Shown: one piece after another, positions 1-5,615 of the stretch
Numbering within the stretch: the stretch's first letter is position 1
Layout: every line of letters begins with the position of its first letter
Origin: an uncultured Haloferula sp.
GTDB lineage: Bacteria; Verrucomicrobiota; Verrucomicrobiae; Verrucomicrobiales; Akkermansiaceae
Direction of reading: 5' to 3'
DNA: 5,615 nucleotides
Assembly: GCA_946885645.1 (NCBI GenBank)
Contig: CAMPGU010000271.1
Span: 1-5,615, forward strand
Program-made: the position numbers and the translations under genes
Notes under the pieces: model-generated
Databases searched by the model: none
Seen by the model: only the letters and a program-made list of their open reading frames with translations
What the model was told of the DNA's origin: nothing

Positions 1-1
1 G

Positions 2-103
2 CTCCAGGAAACCACTGAAGAGATTCGCCTTCCCTTTAGCGAAAGGTTCCGAGCTCCCGAAAGCGAGCCGGAGACGGTACCGGCAGATCCGGCGGGCGAG
101 TGA
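2..103 (+). CDS. Possible C-terminal end of an unrecognised protein (partial, 5' end outside window)
   Basis: A plus-strand frame is open from the left edge and reads 33 residues to a TGA at 101–103. The peptide begins LQETTEEIRLPF and ends in an acidic, proline-containing tail (…ESEPETVPADPAGE). Such a charged, disordered-looking end is common at protein C-termini, and the codons used are ordinary for a GC-rich genome. I do not recognise the protein, and 33 codons are too few to name a family. The main doubt is that an open frame this short can occur by chance. If real, the gene lies on the same strand as the methyltransferase but more than 400 bp upstream of it, so the two are unlikely to be tightly coupled. 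Confidence 0.35.
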   Translation, partial: LQETTEEIRLPFSERFRAPESEPETVPADPAGE

Positions 104-545
104 TCGGATTTCGTCCACCCGTAGAATCAAGCGCCGTCGGCAGCGGTCGAACGCGCCCCCGAACAGAGGAGCACTTTCGAGCGGCCCCAGGGGGAGGAGT
201 GCCAGCAAAGCTCTTGCGGAAGAGGACGGAGGGCGACATCGTAGCTGCTCGAGGTAGTCCTGCGTCCAAGCCAACCGGTCAAAACACGGGTGAGAATCTT
301 CATGTGTTCTTTTGAACACTTTCCCGCTTTCGTTGTCAAGCGGCTTTGCTGGCCGTCGCGGCGGGGATCGCTCTTTTTGTGGGAAACTCAGATGGTTTCA
401 GGACGAGGAGCAGGGCCGTCCGAAGATCATTCACGGGAAAATTGCCTTTCAAGATCTTCGGAATCGCGATAGCGAGCAACCTGACAATCATCATCTCTGG
501 CACAGCTATTTAGCGTCTTGGACTATATTAAAAGCCTGCATCCAA
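104..545. other. Stretch without a convincing gene; leader of the methyltransferase
   Basis: About 440 bases with no supported gene. Short open frames on both strands give arginine-, proline- and serine-rich peptides with no recognisable motif. The frame of the downstream methyltransferase is open back to a TTG at 312, but the 78 residues before the ATG at 546 do not resemble an N-terminus of that family. Composition changes inside the stretch: 104–300 is GC-rich and the part after about 470 is noticeably AT-richer. Weak promoter-like strings exist before the methyltransferase: CTGACA at 481–486 followed 18 bases later by GCTATT, and TATATT at 524–529. None is strong enough to call. I see no tRNA, terminal inverted repeat or transposase remnant here, although a decayed mobile element cannot be excluded. 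Confidence 0.5.
304..319. repeat. Short perfect palindrome GTGTTC-TTTT-GAACAC
   Basis: A 6-bp perfect inverted repeat (304–309 and 314–319) separated by TTTT. It lies in the non-coding stretch 227 bases before the methyltransferase ATG. In RNA it would form a small hairpin; in DNA it could be the binding site of a dimeric regulator. With only six pairs it could also be chance. It is not followed by a T tract on either strand, so it is not a convincing terminator. Confidence 0.3.
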
Positions 546-1394
546 ATGAGGGAAATTGCGAAATCCATCATCAAAATTCCGGTTCTCGGCCGCTCGATCC
601 TTCTCCTTCATAGAGCAAGAATTGGGCTCAACTACTTTAGGAGGCCTTCGTTCCATCTCGCCAAATGGCTGTTCAAATCGAAAGAAACTACCAATTTCAC
701 CTATGATCTGGAGGAGGGAAACAAGCGATATCTTGCATCACTCGTTTCACGAGCGACGGGAATCGGCTTTGAGGAGGCGATGCTTTACATCAACGAGATT
801 GAATCGGATCTCGAACTTCGTACGCATATTTCCCAAGCAATAAGCAAAAGCGATTTTGCTTCGACGGCGGATCAAGAGATGCGATTCGGGAAGAGAGCCG
901 GGTGGTATGCGATAGCGAGGGCGCTAAAGCCAAAAGTCATCATCGAAACCGGCGTGGACAAGGGACTGGGCTCATGCGTGCTCGCGGCAGCACTGAAGAA
1001 AAATCGCCATGAAGGCCACGAAGGGTATTACTATGGCACCGACATCAATCCCGACGCCGGGTACTTGCTTTCGGGAGACTATGCCGACTACGGCAAGATT
1101 TTATACGGCGATTCAATCGAGTCCTTGAAGAAGTTCGACGGACCCATCGACCTATTCATCAACGACAGCGATCACTCGGCGACATACGAGGCGAAAGAGT
1201 ACGAAACAATCAAAGATAAACTATCGGAGCGCGCGGTCATTTTGGGAGATAATTCGCATTGCACGGACAAACTCTTTGAATTTTCGCTGGCTGCGCAAAG
1301 AGATTTCATTTTTTTCCAAGAACGACCTAAGGACCACTGGTACCCAGGCGGCGGGATCGGGATCTCGTTCAAGAGGCCGTTGGGGCAGTCTTAG
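546..1394 (+). CDS. Class I SAM-dependent methyltransferase, 282 aa
   Basis: Predicted to transfer a methyl group from S-adenosylmethionine. The substrate is unknown, perhaps a sugar or other small molecule, since relatives often sit in polysaccharide or secondary-metabolite clusters. Residues 1–50 form a basic, hydrophobic leader with IPVLGRS, seen in cluster-borne transferases. The Rossmann-type core follows: motif I at 131–143 (VIIETGVDKGLGS, glycine-rich SAM loop after an acidic residue), motif II around D166 in YYYGTDINPD, GDS at 188–190, an acidic DLFINDSDH at 202–210 and VILGDNSH at 231–238. This order matches the Methyltransf_24-like families. The ATG at 546 is preferred because the frame upstream does not look coding, but no Shine–Dalgarno sequence is visible, so the start is uncertain. 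The gene is AT-richer than its neighbours (25 of 60 bases are G or C in 1201–1260). It converges on the lyase gene with a 53 bp gap. Confidence 0.85.
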   Translation: MREIAKSIIKIPVLGRSILLLHRARIGLNYFRRPSFHLAKWLFKSKETTNFTYDLEEGNKRYLASLVSRATGIGFEEAMLYINEIESDLELRTHISQAISKSDFASTADQEMRFGKRAGWYAIARALKPKVIIETGVDKGLGSCVLAAALKKNRHEGHEGYYYGTDINPDAGYLLSGDYADYGKILYGDSIESLKKFDGPIDLFINDSDHSATYEAKEYETIKDKLSERAVILGDNSHCTDKLFEFSLAAQRDFIFFQERPKDHWYPGGGIGISFKRPLGQS

Positions 1395-1447
1395 TGCGGA
1401 CCGCTACCCTTGTTACTTCGCCGGCAGCACCCGAAATCCGATTGAGG

Positions 1448-3199
1448 TCAATCAATCCTCCAATCGACCTGAAGCGTCGCCTGCCGCACAGGTCCCGTGG
1501 TGAATCCGACGATGCGAAACTCCTTGTTCTGATGCTCACGCTCCGTGGCAGGCTTGAGGGGATATTCTTCCCAAGCGCCGCCCGACTCGTCCTTGCGAGT
1601 CAAAACCAATCGCTTGCCCGATTGCTCGAGGATAAGAACCGGCCCTTCGATTCTCGGCACCGCCTTCGTCACGATGGCCCAGCGGACCGGACCGGAAGGC
1701 CTGCTCAAGCTATCCGTGAGAGTGACCGAGCCGTTCTGGGGAGAAAAGACGACCTTGCGGATGACCTTGTCGGCTTGGCCCGCATAGGCAGAGCTCAGGT
1801 CGATGGTAGCCTCCGTCTGCAAGTCGGCGGCTGAGGCCGGGAGAAGCGGGCAGCCTTCTTCCGGGGTGGACTGGAGCCCGCCGCCGATGACGAGGGTATT
1901 GTGCGACAGATTGGTGAGGCGGAAATAGTCCCAGCGGTTTTTGCCGAAGTATCCCGGCAGGTTGTAGTTCTCCTTGCCCAGATCATGGAACCAGCGGACG
2001 CCGCCTGCTTCATAAACAAAAGCCCCGGCATCGAGATGGCCGTGGCTGGCGGCTCCCGTGCCGCCCTTGATGGCAAGCCAGGCCGCCTCCGGCGTCCACG
2101 CCGTGCGGAAGAAGGCAAAGGATTGCTCCCCCGCGAAGCGGGCGGCGAGCGGCGTGTCCCCTTCCCCCTCGGGCGCGGGCGGCAGCCAGAGGAGGTGCAG
2201 CGGGAAGAAGCGCAGGTCCCCGGTGGCTCCCCCTTTCGCTGCATCTTTCAGGCCTCGCTCCAACAGCGAGCGGACATGCCGGGCCTGACCGGGGGATTTG
2301 AAATGTGCGGCGATCCAGCTCTGCGCCGGTGACGGGATTTCGGTATAAGCATTGCCATCGGCGAAATTGAAGGCGAGCCGCGAGGGGCCGGTGACATGCA
2401 TCATGAAGTCGCCGCTGGCACCGAGCAGAGGTGTGACCTCGACCGGCTGGCCGAGCGACCGGCGGGCCGCCAGGAGCAGCACCTCGTAGTTGGTGCCGTA
2501 GTGCCAATAGGAGGGCCCTTCCGGATAAGCACCATCCGGCTCGTAAAAGACGCGGCAGTTCTCGATGAGCTTCCGGCCGTGGTCGATCAGTGGCTGGCAA
2601 AGCTCCGGATCACGTTCCCGGACGGCTTCTGCAGCGAGAGCCATGCCGGTGCCGCAGACCTGCGACCAATTGTTGGACGGCCCCTTCCACCACCCGGATT
2701 GGGCGTGTTGTTTGCCCACGATGCGCAGCGCCTTTTCCAGCAGGGCGTCCTCATAGCGGGCCCGTTGCTCCGCCGTGAGCGCGGGATGCAGCCAATCGTA
2801 GCCGATCGCCACGGCGGCCGCCATTTCGGCGGTGTCGAGGAAATGGGAGGGATTCCAGTCCTGCAATGCGCAGGCCGCATCCAGCTCCCGGATCACGCGG
2901 TCCCGGAAACGGCTATCCCCGGTGCTGCGCCATGCCCAGCCGCAGTGGAGCACGTGGTTCAAGGCCAGGCGGGACTCCGAAAGCAGGCGCTTCCCATCCG
3001 GGATCCGGTACTCGCAGGTGCGCTCGGAGAGGATTTTCTCCGCGCGCTGGAGCACGTGCTGTTGGAGCCGTGCGGCCAAGGGGTCATTCGCGATGCGTCC
3101 CTTCACGGCTGCCTCCGCCGCAGGTGGAAAGAGCAGCCGCGGATGGGGACCGGCGTGAGCGAGCAGCGTGCAGGCGAGCAGCAGGAAAAGAGGCTTCAC
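1448..3199 (-). CDS. Secreted heparinase II/III-like polysaccharide lyase, 583 aa
   Basis: Predicted to cleave an acidic polysaccharide by beta-elimination in the periplasm or outside the cell; the substrate cannot be read from sequence. Residues 1–16 are a Sec signal peptide (KP, then hydrophobic LFLLLACTLLA, then AHA before G17). LLAC at 7–10 resembles a lipobox, but the cysteine is too near the N-terminus for a usual lipoprotein. About 45–340 is the helical toroid domain, with NNWSQV at 176–181 and EGPSYWHYGT at 227–236, where Y231 or Y234 is the likely catalytic tyrosine. About 355–583 is the beta-sandwich domain, with SHGHLD at 385–390, D406 in WFHDLG and H433 in LSHNTL. The H388/D406/H433 set resembles the metal site of heparinase II. 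The start is GTG: an in-frame TAA lies three codons before it and the signal peptide begins at once. No Shine–Dalgarno is evident. It lies 73 bp downstream of the DUF2126 gene on the same strand. Confidence 0.9.
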   Translation of the reverse strand: MKPLFLLLACTLLAHAGPHPRLLFPPAAEAAVKGRIANDPLAARLQQHVLQRAEKILSERTCEYRIPDGKRLLSESRLALNHVLHCGWAWRSTGDSRFRDRVIRELDAACALQDWNPSHFLDTAEMAAAVAIGYDWLHPALTAEQRARYEDALLEKALRIVGKQHAQSGWWKGPSNNWSQVCGTGMALAAEAVRERDPELCQPLIDHGRKLIENCRVFYEPDGAYPEGPSYWHYGTNYEVLLLAARRSLGQPVEVTPLLGASGDFMMHVTGPSRLAFNFADGNAYTEIPSPAQSWIAAHFKSPGQARHVRSLLERGLKDAAKGGATGDLRFFPLHLLWLPPAPEGEGDTPLAARFAGEQSFAFFRTAWTPEAAWLAIKGGTGAASHGHLDAGAFVYEAGGVRWFHDLGKENYNLPGYFGKNRWDYFRLTNLSHNTLVIGGGLQSTPEEGCPLLPASAADLQTEATIDLSSAYAGQADKVIRKVVFSPQNGSVTLTDSLSRPSGPVRWAIVTKAVPRIEGPVLILEQSGKRLVLTRKDESGGAWEEYPLKPATEREHQNKEFRIVGFTTGPVRQATLQVDWRID

Positions 3200-3215
3200 A
3201 GGCGAGCATTACGGA

Positions 3216-3247
3216 GGTCCCGAGGGCAAGGTTTCGCCCAAGGGACC
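3216..3247. other. Two-part hairpin in the spacer between DUF2126 and lyase genes
   Basis: GGTCCC (3216–3221) is the exact reverse complement of GGGACC (3242–3247), and inside it GGGC (3224–3227) pairs with GCCC (3236–3239) across a 2×2 internal loop and an 8-base apical loop. The structure sits wholly within the 73-base spacer, 17 to 48 bases before the lyase start codon. No T tract follows on either strand, so it is not a standard intrinsic terminator. It could be a weak terminator, an RNA-processing or stability element between cotranscribed genes, or a structure occluding the start of the lyase message. GC-rich spacers also form such stems by chance. Confidence 0.35.
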
Positions 3248-3272
3248 GTCCTGACACGGGGAAAGCCGATCC

Positions 3273-5615
3273 TCAATGCCGCAGATCGAGCGTCACCGGG
3301 AATTCCATCGAGGGGTCGGATGCCGGAATTTCCGTGTAGGTGACGGCAGGACCGCCCGCGCGCTCTTCCACGCGATGATATCCGAAGCCACCGGTGGAAG
3401 CAGGCTCCATGACTCCCGGTGTGTGGCCGTGCTGCCAGAAACGGCTGACGCGCCGCGACTCGGCTTCGTAGGCATTCACCGGGAGGGTCTCATAACTCCG
3501 GCCGCCCGGATGGACGACATGATAGACGCAGCCGCCGAGGGAGCGCCTGTTCCAGGTATCGACCACATCGAAGGTCAGCGGCGTGTGCACCCCGATGGTC
3601 GGATGCATGGCGGACCAGGGATCCCATGCCTTGTAACGTACCCCCGCGACATGCTCGCCCCGTCGGCCGGTGGCCTGGATGGGAATGCGGCGGCCATTGC
3701 AGACCAGCACGTGGCGTCCTTCCACCATGCCGCGGACCTTCACCTGCACCCGCTCCACCGAGGAATCGACATAGCGGGCCGTACCGGCCGAGGAGCTTTC
3801 CTCGCCGAGCACGTGCCACGGCTCCAGCGCGGCACGGATTTCCAGTTCCACCCCATCGTGGCAGACGCGACCGTAAACGGGAAAGCGGAACTCGTGGAAG
3901 GGCTCCAGCCAGGATGCCTCGAAGGGAATGCCGGAGTTCTTCAAGTCCAGCGCGACGTCTTTCAGGTCCTCCCGCACGAAATGCGGGAGCATGAAGCGGT
4001 CGTGCAATTCGGTGCCCCAGCGGACGAGCTTCCCGTGATAGGGCTGCTCCCAAAACTTTGCGACGAGCGCCCGCACAAGCAGCATCTGCACGAGGCTCAT
4101 GCGCGCGTGCGGCGGCATCTCGAAGGCCCGGAGCTCGAGGATTCCCAGCCGGCCGCTCGCCGCTCCGGGAGCGTAGAGCTTGTCGATGCAGAATTCCGCG
4201 CGGTGGGTATTCCCTGTCAGGTCCGTCAGCATGTTCCGCAGGATTCGATCCACGATCCACGGCGGATCTCCGGTTTCCGGGAGCTGGCTGAAGGCGATCT
4301 CCAGCTCGAAGAGACGGTCGTCCCGCCCTTCGTCCACGCGCGGTGCCTGGCTGGTGGGCCCGAGGAAAAGGCCGGAGAACAGGTAGGAGAGGCCGGGATG
4401 ATGCTGCCAATAGGTGACGAGGCTGCGCAGCAAGCCGGGCCGACGGAGAAAAGGGCTGCGGTCGGGGGTCGCACCCCCGAGGGTGACGTGGTTTCCCCCG
4501 CCGGTGCCGGTATGCCGGCCATCGAGCATGAATTTCTCCGTGCCGAGGCGGGAGAGGCGGGCCGCTTCGTAAAGCGTCGTCGTATTCTCCACCAGATCCC
4601 GCCAGTTCGTCACCGGGTGGACATTGACTTCGATCACGCCGGGATCGGGCGTCACCTTGATCCGCTCCACGCGGCGGTCCCACGGCATTTCGTAGCCCTC
4701 GACGACCACCGGCAGCTTCAGGCTGGAAGCGACGTTCTCCACCGCTTCCAAGAGGCTCAGGTAGTGCTCCAGGTGCGTGACCGGCGGGAAGAAGATGTGG
4801 AGTTTCCCGTGCCGGGGCTCGAAGCAGATCGCGGTCTGGGTGACGCCTTTCTTTTTCGCATCCGCGGCGCGCGGTGGTGCGGGCGAGATCCCGACGGAAG
4901 TCTGGAGCGTCCGGCCGGCGGGGAGCAGGGTTCCATGCGCGGGCAGCTCGGCCACCGGTTCCATCGGCGAGCATTCCAAGAGAGCTTCCTCCTGATCCGC
5001 ATCCTCGGGGGCCTTCGGCAGCGAATCGAGCGGCAAGCGGAAGCCCATCGGCGAGCCGCCGGGAACCAGCGACATCCGCCCGCGGCGGAAGGTCCACAGG
5101 TCGCTTCTCCAGATCTCCCGCTCCGCATCCCATTCGATGGGCAGCGCAAAGCCGGTGGGCTTTGAAAGGCCCCGGTCGAGCAGGGCGGCGAGATAGCGGC
5201 GCTCGAGGGGATCGTCGAGATCGGCGGCGTAGGGATCGACGTTGGGAGGCAGCGTGCTCTCCCGCCAGGCGTAGTAGAAGGCATCCTCAAAGCCCGCAAC
5301 AAGATGACCCTGATCGCAGGACAACTGGTTCACGACCTGGGTAGCGAAGCGCCGCGCGTCCTCGACGCCGTGGCCGAGGTCCGAGCTGGGTTCGGCGAGA
5401 AGGCGTTCGTCTTTCCACAAGGGCTGGCCGTCCTTCCGCCAGAGGACCGTGTAGGCCCAGCGGGGCAAGACCTCGCCGGGATACCACTTCCCCTCGCCAT
5501 AGTGAAGCAGGCCGCCCGGAGCGAAGACCTGCTTCAACCTGCCGAGCAGGTTCAAGGCGAGCTTTCGTTTCGCCGGGCTGTCGGCGGAAATATTCCACTC
5601 CGCGCCCTCCATGTC
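3273..5615 (-). CDS. DUF2126 / transglutaminase-like family protein (predicted GS-like amide ligase), partial at 5' end
   Basis: The frame stays open through the right edge (an Asp codon precedes the ATG at 5612), and family members are about 1,100 residues long, usually with an N-terminal transglutaminase-like domain, so several hundred residues are missing. Counting from that ATG, 779 residues are visible and nearly all match DUF2126: GGLLHYGEGKWYPGE (33–47), WRKDGQPLW (58–66), PGGSPMGFRLPLDSLP (184–199), VVVEGYEMPWD (302–312), VIEVNVHP (326–333), DGRHTGTGGGNHV (364–376), LVTYWQHHPGLSYLFSG (398–414), TGNTHRAEFCIDKLY (466–480), LELRAFEMPPHARMSL (492–507) and DRFMLPHF (538–545). The C-terminal 580–720 holds WHVLGEE, YVDSSVERVQVKV and HPGGRSYET. 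Residues 203–258 are a variable, acidic, alanine-rich linker ending in KKK. DUF2126 has been predicted to be a circularly permuted glutamine-synthetase-like ligase; the glycine-rich GTGGGNH and nearby glutamates fit ATP and metal binding. No signal peptide can be judged. Confidence 0.93.
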   Translation of the reverse strand, partial: DMEGAEWNISADSPAKRKLALNLLGRLKQVFAPGGLLHYGEGKWYPGEVLPRWAYTVLWRKDGQPLWKDERLLAEPSSDLGHGVEDARRFATQVVNQLSCDQGHLVAGFEDAFYYAWRESTLPPNVDPYAADLDDPLERRYLAALLDRGLSKPTGFALPIEWDAEREIWRSDLWTFRRGRMSLVPGGSPMGFRLPLDSLPKAPEDADQEEALLECSPMEPVAELPAHGTLLPAGRTLQTSVGISPAPPRAADAKKKGVTQTAICFEPRHGKLHIFFPPVTHLEHYLSLLEAVENVASSLKLPVVVEGYEMPWDRRVERIKVTPDPGVIEVNVHPVTNWRDLVENTTTLYEAARLSRLGTEKFMLDGRHTGTGGGNHVTLGGATPDRSPFLRRPGLLRSLVTYWQHHPGLSYLFSGLFLGPTSQAPRVDEGRDDRLFELEIAFSQLPETGDPPWIVDRILRNMLTDLTGNTHRAEFCIDKLYAPGAASGRLGILELRAFEMPPHARMSLVQMLLVRALVAKFWEQPYHGKLVRWGTELHDRFMLPHFVREDLKDVALDLKNSGIPFEASWLEPFHEFRFPVYGRVCHDGVELEIRAALEPWHVLGEESSSAGTARYVDSSVERVQVKVRGMVEGRHVLVCNGRRIPIQATGRRGEHVAGVRYKAWDPWSAMHPTIGVHTPLTFDVVDTWNRRSLGGCVYHVVHPGGRSYETLPVNAYEAESRRVSRFWQHGHTPGVMEPASTGGFGYHRVEERAGGPAVTYTEIPASDPSMEFPVTLDLRH

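Noticed and set aside
100..315. Small plus-strand frame of 71 codons before the methyltransferase
   Set aside because: It has a poor start context and an Arg/Pro/Gly-rich translation with no motif, and overlapping frames on the other strand are equally open.
312..545. N-terminal extension of the methyltransferase to a TTG at 312
   Set aside because: The 78 extra residues do not look like a methyltransferase N-terminus, whereas the ATG at 546 starts a typical basic-hydrophobic leader. The extension would also need a rare TTG start.
1395..1447. Bidirectional terminator expected between convergent genes
   Set aside because: The 53 bases hold only GCGG-A-CCGC, whose one-base loop cannot form a hairpin, and there is no T tract.
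3175..3199. Lipoprotein signal (LLAC) in the lyase
   Set aside because: The cysteine is residue 10, too close to the N-terminus for a normal lipobox, and AHA before G17 gives a better ordinary signal peptidase site.
2396..3343. Plus-strand open frame of 315 codons opposite the lyase gene
   Set aside because: It is antisense to the conserved signal peptide and helical domain of the lyase, crosses the intergenic spacer, and shows no domain signature.
3490..5133. Minus-strand open frame of 547 codons in a second frame of the DUF2126 gene
   Set aside because: Its product is Arg/Pro/Ala-rich and low in complexity, while the other frame on the same strand matches DUF2126 throughout.
3276..5165. 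Long plus-strand open frame of 629 codons opposite the DUF2126 gene
   Set aside because: It is fully antisense to a strongly conserved protein. Its translation is rich in Arg, His, Gly and Pro with no recognisable motif, as expected of a shadow frame in GC-rich DNA.

Overview
The window holds two complete genes, one large gene cut by the right edge, and possibly the tail of another gene cut by the left edge. The right two thirds (about 1448–5615) is strongly GC-rich and lies on the minus strand. It carries a DUF2126-family protein (predicted glutamine-synthetase-like ligase; 5' end outside the window), followed 73 bp downstream by a secreted heparinase II/III-like polysaccharide lyase. The left third is on the plus strand and visibly richer in A+T. 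It carries a class I SAM-dependent methyltransferase of the type common in surface-polysaccharide and secondary-metabolite clusters. The lyase and the methyltransferase converge tail to tail across a 53 bp gap with no recognisable terminator.

The organism is a GC-rich bacterium. A DUF2126 protein next to a secreted heparinase-like lyase would suit Verrucomicrobia or Planctomycetes (for example a Luteolibacter-like genome), but this is a guess from gene content. No rRNA or other marker is present to confirm it.

Layout: 1–103, probable C-terminal end of an unrecognised plus-strand protein. 104–545, no convincing gene; it holds a small perfect palindrome and the leader of the methyltransferase. 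546–1394, methyltransferase (+). 1448–3199, secreted heparinase II/III-like protein (−), with a GTG start fixed by an upstream in-frame stop. 3200–3272, spacer with a two-part hairpin. 3273–5615, DUF2126 protein (−), partial.

Functionally, the DUF2126 gene is the most interesting. Its family has been predicted by comparative genomics to be a circularly permuted glutamine-synthetase-like amide ligase in a still poorly characterised peptide-synthesis or peptide-tagging system, together with an ATP-grasp protein, an alpha-helical (alpha-E) protein and an NTN-fold peptidase. Those partners would lie to the right of this window. The lyase probably degrades an acidic polysaccharide outside the cytoplasm and has no obvious link to DUF2126 beyond shared strand and closeness. 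The methyltransferase looks like the edge of a compositionally different, possibly acquired, segment. I see no CRISPR array, tRNA, rRNA or intact mobile element.
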